Of a DNA stretch of 64,000 nucleotides, positions 35,237 through 47,800 are shown in pieces. The DNA lies in the NCBI GenBank assembly GCA_032622095.1, contig CP136061.1:196092935-196156934 (forward strand), in the 5' to 3' direction. How positions within the stretch are numbered: position 1 is the stretch's first letter; every line of letters starts with the position of its first letter. The notes under the pieces were generated by a model that worked only from the letters and a program-made list of their open reading frames with translations, was not told where the DNA came from and ran no database searches. Source of the DNA: Siphonodentalium dalli (lineage: Eukaryota; Mollusca; Scaphopoda; Gadilida; Siphonodentaliidae). Both the position numbers and the translations under genes were made by a program.

Positions 35237-35439
35237 TCCATAGGCCGTTTGTTGAACTTATTATATGAAAATGTCTGACAAATCAATAAGAAACCTTCTG
35301 CAATTGTATATATCTTTTCGACTGCCTGTAATTTGTCTAAATTTCCTGAACATTGATAAAAAATAATAATAAACCATTCCAATATAGGCCTATACATTTT
35401 AACTGGATGGGAGAATCCATTTAGTAAAGAAAGGGTTAA
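35237..35439. mobile_element. Right half of a CTTTCTATACTAAA-type TTAA element
   Basis: Ends CCATTTAGTAAAGAAAGGGT then TAA. The left terminus is missing. Confidence 0.55.
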
Positions 35440-35699
35440 TGGCGACTTTATACAAAAGACGACTAAGATCATAATGCGCGCGTATTCGAGTTATCTGGGG
35501 AATTTTAATTCGACTGCACAAACCTTCAATTTCTGATAATAGCACTATAAAAATACAGGTATTGACGTCTATTTAGCACATATAAGATCTCCCATTATAA
35601 TATGTAGCACATATAGGGCCTATACTGTAGCAATCATTTCAGAGAATCGATCTGGGAGTAGCTTGTCCTAGTATGTAAGGTCTCACCCCACGACTGACG

Positions 35700-35815
35700 C
35701 TACCTCTCCGAGTAAGGCGGTGGTGGTTCCGGACCACCTTGAGGATATAGGGCTGGTGCGTTGGCATGGAAACTTCCAGTCATTTCGTGACTCTCAAAAC
35801 CTTCCACGGGTGGCG
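35700..35815 (-). CDS. Exon 5 of CUB-like gene: PPPY tail and stop
   Basis: The acceptor TTCTTTTTTTAACAG precedes CGCCACCC. The exon codes residues 231 (split)-268 and TAG. The tyrosine motif LYPQGG (253-258) and terminal PPPPYSER are the notable short linear motifs. Confidence 0.75.
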
Positions 35816-38800
35816 CTGTTAAAAAAAGAAAAGTAAAAATAAAAAGGATGAGAAAAAAAAATGAAAGCCTTTATTAGTCCCCCCCCCCCTGTATAATTAC
35901 ACAATCTAGGAAAAAGGCCGATTTTGGGAGATGTTCTAGCTGTGTTGCCATGGCAATGGCACATATGCGGATTTGGAATATTTGCTGAAAAAAAAACATC
36001 GCAAACATTTGCCCATTCCTTGATATCAGATCAAAGAAAAATGGAATAATAAGTTTAAGATATTTCTCTCCCACAGTGATTATTTTGGAGTCAGAACATG
36101 CGGATCGGAGAAACCTGGCTTTAAAATTGCAGACGTCACACTTTATATTTCCTTGAATGCGGTTCATAAAATTTTGTTCTCCGCTGCCGAATTAAAATAA
36201 ATAAAAATGGAGCGTAATTCAATTATTTCTCCACGTCATCATGCAGATCGGATATTCAGTCATAGTGTTACATGGATAGAAATGGAGCTTAGGTTTCGTG
36301 TTGTTATGAGAAAAGTCGCTAGCACAAAACCGCATCTTTGGAAAACTGGCATGGCATTATTTTCTTTTATCAGCATCACCGCAAGAGTTCCTCCATAAAG
36401 AAATATATAATAATAAATTGATGTTGAATTGTGTTAGCATGCATGGTTAACATGAACCACCAACACTAAAAGAAGCGAAAACACTTGTGGTGATGCCGAT
36501 AAAAAGGAGACATTTCTTCCGGCCTTCGAATATAATTTGGTTATGAGAAAAGTAATGAGAAAAGTGTCGATTAAACCGAACCTCTATATATATACATAGA
36601 GAGGTCCAGTTTTGTGAGACACTTTTCTCATAACTCCATTTGCATCGATAAGATTATGACTGAAAATCTGGTCTGGCGGAGAAATAAAATTACTGTCAAA
36701 TACGCTCCATTTGGTTTTGAAATTCGGCAGCGTAGAACAAATGGACACCGTGAACGGGATGTATAACTATCGGACACAGAAGCCAATCCTGGTTTAATAA
36801 AAAAACGAAAAAGAATATACGGTCGGACTTTTTCGCTATCTAATGGAAACACGTTATAGAAAACGAGTCGCTGGAATAAGCGTCAGTTTCACATCATGTA
36901 TAAATGTTTGGTATTGGAGCAGAGAATGTTCTCTGTATATAATGTCTTACCAGATGGTTGAGTTGTAGGTTCGGCTTGTCCCGGAGTCTGGTACTTCTTT
37001 CCCTTGTTATTTCGCTTGTTCTTCTTGGTCTTGTCGCAGCACAAGCATTTTACAGCAACGACAACCACGACGATCGCCAATATTACTCCAACCACAATCA
37101 CAACGATGTACCCAATTGGAAAAAGAACATTGTCTATAATGCCGCCTGCAAGGATAAAAAGAGCGTTGCTGTATAAGCTTGGTATAATGCATTGAAATAT
37201 CTCAATTCTTGCTGATTCTTGGGGAAAATAACAAGAGCAGCCATGGTCTGTGTCGTGGCTAAATACAGTATAGTGCTCTAAGTAATCGACTTCTTAACCA
37301 CAGGGGAGAGCTTTCCGATGAATGGCAACAAGCCATATTTCCGACTAAATCCTGAAAAGTTACCCATAATTCTGCTGTGGTTAAGAAGTCGATTACTTAG
37401 AGCATTACCGTACGCTCGTTAGTTTACTTGTGAATTATTGTTAAATCAGGTGAATTAAGTTGAAAATGGCCGTAACTCGTGTAAAAATAATTGGAATACA
37501 CCCATGCATATTTAATTAGGCCTACGTGTATTTTTGGCTGACAAATAGTTTATATCAGTTTTGAGTCTGGAAAATAAACTTGATTGGTTGATTGATACAA
37601 AATTCCAAACTTGAGGTATCGGTCGGAAACCAAAATGTTTATGAAATCAGGAAATTTATCAGTCTAAAACAGGGCCGTAACCCATGTAAAAATAATTAAA
37701 CGGAACCCATATTCGAAATTGGCCTGTATTTTTATCTGGGAAAAAACACATACCAACTTTGTTTCAGATCTGGAGGTCGGAAACCAAACATGTTAACGGG
37801 CGGACAGACGGCTGATCAGACGAACGGATCGACGCACTGACGACCAGATGGACGTTTTCTAAGAGTATACACGCACATGATATTCCGTGTATTTTATCGC
37901 TCTATAACTCATCTCTCCTTCTACAGTGACGTACAAATAATTTGCATGTTCAAGTGACCATGTCCGTTAAAACCACAGGAATGCACTAAAAGCGAAAATG
38001 GTAAATGCTAATGTCAAAACATTCAGTCCCGGATATTATGTGTATATGTTAATTTAAAACTTATTCAGTTTCGAAGTTTTCACAACGGTAACGTCCATTG
38101 TACACTGAATCTGAATTGTTGTGTTATCAGAGCCGCGCTTAAAGATACGGGCGGCGTTGGCGGTGGGTATGCTGTTAAAATATTCATCTCCGTCAAAAAC
38201 CGCCATAAACAGAAAGAATAGTAAAATATAGACACACCTTGTTCTTATACCAATCAGAAATATGGCATAAACAGTATGTTATTGTCAATGTTTTTCCCTA
38301 TGTTATATAAACAAAAGCAAAAAACGTTACGTTACCTGGCCTTTGTTTAGATCCGGATATGGTAAACATAAAGAGTGTTATTTGTTACTGTTTTCCTGAT
38401 ATGGAAATAATAAAGAGCGTTTATATCATTTGTGTGTGATTAACCAATAGAATTGTGATGTGTTATGTCAACAGAAGCACAACTTCTGTAACACGAGCAG
38501 GCTCTTGTTTACGTACACCATCGCACCTCTTCACGACAATATACTATTTACGCGCTGATTATGTTTGGCATATGAACAAAACTATATATATTTTAATATT
38601 CCTTCTGTTTGTGGCGATTTGAACAAATATGAATATTTCTGCAACGAACGCCGCCCGTGTCTTTAAAATAAAGTGGCGCCCTCGTTAGGAAAAGCGTACT
38701 GAAACTAGTATTTGAGACATACAACCTGAGGGTTTAAATTGTAAATTAAAATTGAAATGTGAACTCTTATTGTCCAGATTGACGATGATGATGGACGAAC

Positions 38801-41800
38801 TAAAATGTTCAGCGACGAAAAGGGCAAGAGAAATAGGTTTGTGCGCGGTATACACGTACATGTATTTGATATTGGGCGGGCGGATTTCCAGAAACACGCA
38901 TATATATCTTATTTCAGCCCTGTGCATTAATGTGCAATTGAATTTAGCAATCTTAGGAATAAATGTTGTTCATGGAATGTATGTTAGACCACGACAATCC
39001 GGCATCAATGCATATGATTGGCGCCATACTGATTCCAAAAATAGAAAGTCTAGAACAAGTAATCAGACCCACTATTTATATGGGGGACTGTAGTTAACTT
39101 ATACTGTGCTTGGTTTCTCATGCATATATATATAAAATCTCACCGTTTGTTCCTTCAGTAATGGATATTTCGAAGTTGTAGCCATCCAGATACTCAACCG
39201 ACGGTTTGTTCAGTTGAAAGGTGAGGTATCTGCCAGTGGAACAAATATCATGTGGAGAGTCGTTACAAGTGAACTTCGCCTGCAAGAGAGTATGTGTATA
39301 CATTTCGACGGTTGAGTTATATATATGTCCTAAGTGCATGCATTTTCAATTTTTTGAAAAAAAATTGGGTTTGAAAGATTGGGAGTTTTGTGTTTGCACA
39401 TGCCTAAACATGTGGGACATATATATCGGTAATATCCATGGTACGATCTAGCACATTAAAATCCGCTCTATAGTGTGGACTTTTATGACTAGCTAATTCA
39501 CGAGAAAAAGGAAAATATGTTTGGATAACGACATTTTACGAACAAATCATCGCTTTCGCTCAGAACTAAAATTATCTTTTGAGCGTTTCATTCATATAAA
39601 CGTATTAAAATAACGCCGTGCAATATTATTGTGTTATTTAACCCAATCTTTTTCACAGAAACAAGATTACCACGTCTAGGAGTGAGAAAATACATTTTTC
39701 AGCCATGTCTTCGTTCCATTGTCGGGCACCATTTTCACGCGATCACGTGGTATATATTAAATGGGCCAGTTCATTGACTAAATTGTTGAATTAACGACTC
39801 TCTATAGTCAACTTTGAAATTGAAATTGACCAACAATCGAGTGACTGTACACACCAGCTGTGTATACATCTTAAAGTGTTATGAAACACCACGGTAGGGT
39901 GATCAAATAGAAATAGAGAATAATCTTGTTCAATGTAGTAATTTTTAGGATTATTATATCCAAATAGACAATACACGTCGTCATTCTTATATATTAATTA
40001 AATGCAGTCACTCTCGATGCCGAAATCGTTTTCGTTAGTTTATCGCCCATAGATGCGTCCCGAATCAAGTAGTAAATATTTACAATTTAGCGTTGTTCAA
40101 ACGATATTTTCTATGGAGTGGGATGGTCGATTTACTTCAAATTTTCGGCGATGTTAGTAGAATAATACATTCCTCCAGTTGGCATAGACCCCGATTATTA
40201 ACTTATCAGTTTCACGCACCCGAACAAGTATATAATATATCTTTAATTAACGTTGACTTTAAAATGTAACAAATACATCAGAACAATTATGAGTTTTCTT
40301 AGTCGCGAAAAAGCGCATGAGTTGAGTAAACTGTTGGCTGTGTATATTTGTTGGTAGTATTCTCGAAAGTGAACCGGTTGATGTATATCCGGAATCAACG
40401 ACGAATTGGCAATGTCGTGAATGATCTACGGGGTGATTTGAAATTATTTTGTGATATAAACTGATTTCGTTCATCCCTGGATTGTCTGTGGTGTCCATGA
40501 AATTAGAACCTCATCTTCAAAATGATTACTCTTTAAAGGTACACAATCGATGGTCTCCGTATCATCATATTCCAAAAAAAAAAAAAAAAATGAAAAAAAA
40601 AAATAATACTAACCACTGTCAACTCTAGTATAAAAGTTTCCAAAACTTGTGGTATATCTATATTTTGTTCAACGCAATTTGGTATCGAGAGTATGTCGGT
40701 CGGCTCGTCGAATATTTACTAAACCGCCAAAGATAACAGATTTCAAAAATCGATATCTGATGTCTGCATGAGCCAAAGCCAAAGAAATAGTTATTTAGGA
40801 GCGCTAATTCGGATTGTGTATCTTTAATGAGGTTATGAAATTATGATGTTCTGATAACCTATCGGTCATCTCCTCTCGCCTGTATGTTGCAGTTCTATAT
40901 CCATACACAAATAATGTGGCAAAGTAGATTAAACATCTGGAAATGACCCATGCAGTCTACCGATGTTGAGGCACTGCATGTGTTGTAAATTGTTATTGTT
41001 CAGGTATCATGAGCTATCGTTGCTGCGCACTCGATACCAAACCGCTGAATACAATTCGCTCAAAAATTACATACATATACCACTCAACTTGATGAGCAGA
41101 CAATTTAGCGAACAAGATTTTCAATGTGGTGCTCATTTTGAGCCATGACTAATTGAGGTCAAGTGGCACGAGCAATGCAAACCGTTCAATCATTGTTGTC
41201 CCATTTCCCGCCAAAATTGGACATACGACATTATAGCACTAACGCGTCGCGTTATTATATTTTATTAGATGATCATAAGTTTCTTTCCCAATTCCTATGT
41301 TAAAACATAACGAAAAAATCGAGATATCTAATGATGTTCACCTCATTAATCAAACAAGAGTTTAATAACAGTTCTGAGTGACGTCAGATACTTCAGGGGT
41401 TAACATAACTTATTATCAGACCTGAAAATAGATATGATTTTCCCAGCGACGTTCAACGTCACAACGTCTTGTCCAATCAAAGCACGTTTCATATAATAAA
41501 GCAGTTATCGCATTGTTTCTTGGTTGATACGAGTAATTGTCAGCCCTTGGAAGTCAATATTCACCTCGGCCTACGGCCTTGGCGAATATTGACTATCTCG
41601 GGTTGACAATTCCTCGTGTCAACCTCGAAACAATGCGATAACTGTATAATATTATAAAGAGTAACCGCATGTAGCCACATGTGTAGCTCAAATTTGTCAG
41701 GACATGACATATAAACCAGGGAATTTTGAAAACAAATGAACTGTGGATATATAGGATAGGATAGGATAATTTTATTGACAATATACACACATGGAAAGCA

Positions 41801-44800
41801 CAACTACAAATAAATAGAATATTAATAGACTATACATGTATATATTGCTAGGGGTGATATACAATGTAGGATGACTGATGTCTTCCTATCAACCCCAATT
41901 CAACAGAGTTGCGATTGTACTTCCCGACAAATAGAATGTGGAATATGTTTTCACAGGTAGTCATCCCAGGAAAGACACAATCTAGTTAGACTTGTATGTG
42001 ATGACGAACATATTTTGTTTATATTGTTAAATTACCAGGTTCATGGACTACGGAGATAAACAATGCATGCAACTCCAACATAATGACAAAATATGATTGA
42101 TCGTACCGGTAAATAATTTCAAACTGACTTGCATGCTTCCGTGTTGGAAGGTTTCACCCTTTACTGTTACTCCACCCTGTACTCTTATTGGGTTCATCAA
42201 AAGCGTCCACCTTGTACTCTTATTCCACTCGTGTATACTGATTTGGACCCCGAGAGTAAGCATACATTGTGCATACACAAAAACGTCTCATTTGTGAACA
42301 AGCAGTCGCAGACGACGGTATCCCCCGCCGAATTGCGGAGTTGGGGAAGTACATTCTCAATAATGTTTGTGTTATCAGTATGTGCTAAACAAGAGGTGGA
42401 ATTTTGTCAAAAAGCCTGGCTTGCGAACTCATTTTAGGTACTGACATTTGTGGAAATTAGCCATGTGACGTCGTCCATTTGCCCCAAAAATAATAAACAA
42501 AGTCCAATAACTCTGCTGAAGATATCCGGCCGGACCTGGTTTGCGAACTCGTTCTAGATACTGGTCATGTGAACTCATATACCATAAATCTTTGAAATCC
42601 GTTGACATTTGTGGAAATGAGCCCTGTGACGTCGTCCATTTGCACACACAAAAATAAACAAAGTCCAATAACTCCGGTAAAAATATCCGGACGGACCTGG
42701 CTTGCGAACTCATTCTAGGTAATGGTCAGGTGAACTCATATACCAAATATCTTTGAAATCCGTTGAGATTTGCGGAAATGAGCCCTGTGACGTCGTCTAT
42801 TTGCTATTTGGTAAATTCGACAAAAATAATAAACAAAGTCCAATAACTCCGGTAAAAATATCCGACCGGACCTGGCTTGCGAACTCATTCTAGGTAATGG
42901 TCAGGTGAACTCATATACCAAATCTCTTTGAAATCCGTTGACATTTGTTCATGTTATGACTCTTAAAAATTCGGGACGGACGGACGGACTGACTGACGCC
43001 CAGACGGACGGACAGAACCCATTCCTATACCCCCCGCAAATTTTCAATTTGGCGGCGGATAATAACGTGGGGAAAGTTAAAAAAACTCACCCTATAATGT
43101 CCAGATGCAGTGCTCTTGTCGAAGACCTTGGCATTTATCCCACAATCTGTTATCGAATATTCTTTGAACTCGGCACATAGGGTCTGATCATTCTCAGATC
43201 TGAATGTTATGGTACATGTTTTGGTGACGAAGGATGACGAGCCGATTGCACCTCGAGCCAGCAAGTTGCTGTCACCATTCACAGGAATGTAGTTTCTCTT
43301 CTCCTTCACATTTCCCAGAAATGATCCCTGTTCGTGCTTCGAACAGTGGCCAAAGTGGTCCATATACACTAGAATAGCAAATAGAGTCTCAAAAAGTTAA
43401 TTATCTATAGTCTTCATCATGGTTAAAGATGCATAATCCGAAATAACGCTCTCATTACTATTTCTTTGGCTTCGGGGGTAAAAAATATTTGATTCGAGTC
43501 GAGGAACCCACCCACCAAAACTCATGCAGAGTGATCAGATATCGATTAAGATGGATAATCTAAAATCAAGTGGTAATACGGCCAAATTTCATATTTCGTA
43601 GAACAACATGTTAATAAATAACACGTTTTGTGAAATTTTATACCACAATTGACAGTAGTTAGCATTATTATGTTGTAATTAATAAATTCTGATAACTACA
43701 GCGTATTTTGAAGAAATTTTGTTGTACCTTAATGATATGGGGACCGTCAAATCGGATTGAGTATCTTTAAAATTTGACATTCAATTTTCTGTTAGTAGTA
43801 TGGGGGTCTCGTTGACCCCACATCTAAAAATAGATTTTTTGGGTCTAAAATTGTTTGTACTAAAATATTCCCAAACAAAATTTTCAAAACCCAAAACTTC
43901 CAAAATTTCAAAAACTTCCAAAGTTTCCAAAACTTCCAAAATTTCAATATAATGAAGATGACGAGCAACCAATTTTCGACTGGCCTGAGGCATTACGTTA
44001 TGGAATGAATAACGACAGCGGATCAGAATGCATACATATAGTACGTCACTTGGACATTTTATCAGTTTATCACGTGATCACTAAATGTGGCAATCGGGTA
44101 TCCACCGATGCCTGCAATGTATTATTTATAATAATTGGACTCATTGATCTCACGTAAATAATACTCTTAGTTGTTCCAATAAAATAGTTATCAAATTCGA
44201 TCACCAATAGATTTGACTGTGGAATGTAATGACCTTTAACTTATTTATCGATCTAAAGGGACACTCATTATGAATGAATGTTAACAATACAAGCGCACGA
44301 ATGAAGAGCGTTGAACATATACGAAATTACTACACGAATGAATTGAACCTTGAAATTTATATTTCACATCTTACCAACAACAGCTACAGACATAATCATA
44401 GTATTATACTGTCTTGCATGTACACACGCTATGACATCATTAAAGGCGGACAATCCACTCACGGTGTGACAACAGATACGGACATAGGCATAGTGTTATA
44501 CAGTCTTCTATGTACCCACGCTATGACACCATTAACGTACATTGGATGTTAGGTCTATGACTCTTGAGTATGCACCAATCAATGAGCTAATGAGCAAAAA
44601 AATGAGCAAATGAGCAAGAAAATGAGCAAATGAGCAAGAAAATGAGCAAATGAGCAAGAAAATGAGCAAATGAGCAATAAAAATGAGCAAATGAGCAAAA
44701 AAATGAGCAAATGAGCAATAAAAATGAGCAAATGAGCAAAAAAATGAGCAAGAAAATGAGCAAATGAGCAAGAAAATGGGCAAATGAGCAATAAAAATGA

Positions 44801-47800
44801 GCAAATGAGCAAGAAAATGAGCAAATGAGCAAAAAAATGAGCAAATGAGCAAAAAAATGAGCAAATGAGCAAAAAAATGAGCAAATGAGCAATACAAATG
44901 AGCAAATGAGCAAGAGGTGAGCAAGTGATCATGTCGATAATAAAAAGCAGCATTTTTATAGATCGAAAAGAAATTTTGTCAGAATATTGTCATCAACTCA
45001 ATCAAGATCTCAACGAAATGCATTATTGACATCGATAACTATCATGGTGCATTGACATTCATGGCCAGACAAATTTAATTCGTGTGTCTACAATACAACC
45101 TACCTATCCAAATGTCAATGCAATTATGAGTGATTTCAATATGAGCACTCTATTATATAGATATGTGTAACCTGGTGACATGATGAAATCGATTGTGATA
45201 CAAAGCTAAAGTACCGCCCCATAGGGCAGATACATAGCTAAAGTACAGCTCATAGAGCAGAAGCTAAAATACCGCTCTAACGTTGTCTGAATCTACAGCC
45301 CCCTCATTATTATATCCGTGTTTGGGCAGTTTGACCATTTTCTTCATGATACATGTTTCTATTAATCGTTCGTAACTTTTGAGAAAGAGGAACAACAACA
45401 ATAACAACAACAACAACAACCGCCGCCGTAGCGTGACGAGCAAAATGTGATGTTTACACACTTAAGCTCTGGATAAACAATACATATCGCATCTGCAGCA
45501 GTCTACTTCATTGTGAATTAAGTCACTCTGGGTTAGTTGACTACATGCATGCACACACAACACAGCCGAGGGTTATTGTAATTTAATGAAAATGTCACAC
45601 CGAGGTACGCCAGCTTGATTGCTTTCAAAAAATAGTGCAACTTACCTGTTGGTAATTACTCATACGAATGAAGAGTGTTTAACTGATACGAAAATACTAC
45701 ACGAATGAACTGAGTCTTGACATTTATATTTCACATCTTTCTTAAATGTTCCAACACATACAGACATAGACATAGTGTTATACAGTCTTATATGTACACA
45801 CGCTACGACACCATTAAAGGTGGACAATACACTCACGATGTGACAAAATATACAGACATAGACATAGTGTTATACAGTCTTCTATGTACCAACGCTATGA
45901 CATAATTAAAGGGGGGTAATACACGCACGGTGTGGAATGTTAAAGTGACACGAGGTAAGGGACGTTATGTAATATTGGTGTGTGAATATTAAAGGAGCAC
46001 AATGCGCTCTAAAGGGACACACGGCACTCATTTTGAATGATTGTTAAAGAAACACAATACACACGCAGTGGGTGAAAGTTAAAAAGACACAGAACAATAT
46101 TTAAACTTCAAATTTTAGGGCTCGTAATATACCATTTATGTATCGTTTCTCGCTCTACAATCTCCCCTCCCCACTTATAGATATATAACGAAGACGAGAA
46201 TAACATGTTGATGAAGTTTATTGAAATTTAATCATTGTCTGAATCTTCGACCGTTAGATTTATTTCTAAGAGTTTCTTGAATTTTCTCATTGCTTCATCT
46301 GCAGCCCATTCATTATTATATCCGTGTTTGGTCAGTTTGACCATTTTCTTCATGATCATGTTATGTATGGGTGATGTTTTCAATCGATACTGGTATTCTA
46401 TTAATCGTCTATAACTTTTGAGAAACAGAGCAAACTCTGTGTCGATGGTAGCCTCTTTTCCCGACATGCTCTCATCTCCCGACATGCTCTCTTCTCCTTT
46501 CGCATCATTGGTGACGCGTTTCATCATACTTTTGAATGTGTCCATCTCGTTGACACATCGCGCAGCTTTCTTAAGACCGAATACCGTTCTACTACCGACG
46601 ACATTATAGTCTTCTGAATCTGATATCGTTCCCCGTTCATCTTCATCTGAATCTAGAACCGCTTCGTCAGATTCTAGGTCATCGGTATCTTCTCCGAAGA
46701 GAGTTGTTTTTGTCTCGGACATAACTCCGTGTTTAATCTGTTTATGTCTTTGTAGATTGTAGTTCGTCGATAAAATAATTCCGCATAAATGACACCCGTG
46801 CATTATCGCGAATTATTGGAAGAACGATCACTCTTATAAGTAGCGATAAAAAGAGAGAATAAGGTGTGGTATACAACCGTCGCGTTAAGAGTACGTTCGT
46901 CCCGGGGCTAGGGTATAGATATTTGACCGCCGGTGATTCAATTAATGCCAATTTATCAGTATGGTACTCTATGTATTCATTCATGATTTGGCTAATCGTA
47001 TGACACTTTTCTTTTCATTTTCTTCTTATTATTAGACAAACCTCCAGCTAACACTCTCTTGTTGGTTTGTTTGGACACTTTACGTGTGTTTGTCAACTTA
47101 TTTGCTGCAACTTCGGCCTTAGCCATTTCAATCGCTTGAGCGATGGGCGTCACTACGTTAATATGTGGTTTTAGAACGTCTTCTTCACTATCACTATTTT
47201 TAGTTCTGTCAATAAAGTAGCGACCCTCATTATCTGGCCTTAACTTCCCATTAATCATGTCTCTGAAATGTTTTCTCCACGTTTCAATATCTGCTGGAAT
47301 ATACGTCATCGACATGTTTCTTCAAATGTAGGGTACAAGTCACTCTTTTTTCTGCATTTTATTTTAGAAAGTTTATCGCCTCTTATAAAAATCGATTATC
47401 TGGATATTTATTAATCGAATCGTCGCTAGTCAGGTACAGATAATAATTAATAATGACTATAATATGACTATAGTTTCTACAAAAAAACAATGCAAAGTGT
47501 TTCTTCATGATCATGTTATGTATGGGTGATGTTTTCATTCGATGCTGGTATTCTATTAATCGTTCGTAACTTTTGAGAAAGAGGAACAACAACAACAACA
47601 ACAACCGCCGCCGGCGGCGGCGCAACAACAACAATGTTGTTGTTGTTGTTCCTCTTTCTCAAAAGTTACGAACGATTAATAGAATACCACGTTGAGATCT
47701 TGATTGAGTTGATGACAATATTCTGACAAAATTTCTTTTCGATCTATAAAAATGCTGCTTTTTATTATCGACATGATCACTTGCTCACCTCTTGCTCATT

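Noticed and set aside
40259-40498. 79-codon minus-strand frame in intron 2 of the CUB-like gene
   Set aside because: Composition is plausible and it is on the coding strand, but I see no matching splice sites and it would disturb the phase-0 junction between exons 2 and 3.
44274-44552. Identical 92-codon frames in both TIRs (also 48370-48648)
   Set aside because: Present twice only because the TIRs are inverted copies. No start context, domain or composition supports a gene; it is useful only as evidence of arm identity.
44532-44953. Long minus-strand frames of 100-130 codons (repeating FAHLLIF / LLICSF)
   Set aside because: They are translations of the GAGCAAAT minisatellite, open in all frames because the unit lacks stops; no protein is implied.
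46742-46984. 80-codon frame between the two mini-Polinton ORFs
   Set aside because: It overlaps the 5' end of the zinc-finger ORF and its upstream TTATAAGAG motif in another frame; retained only as a doubtful candidate.
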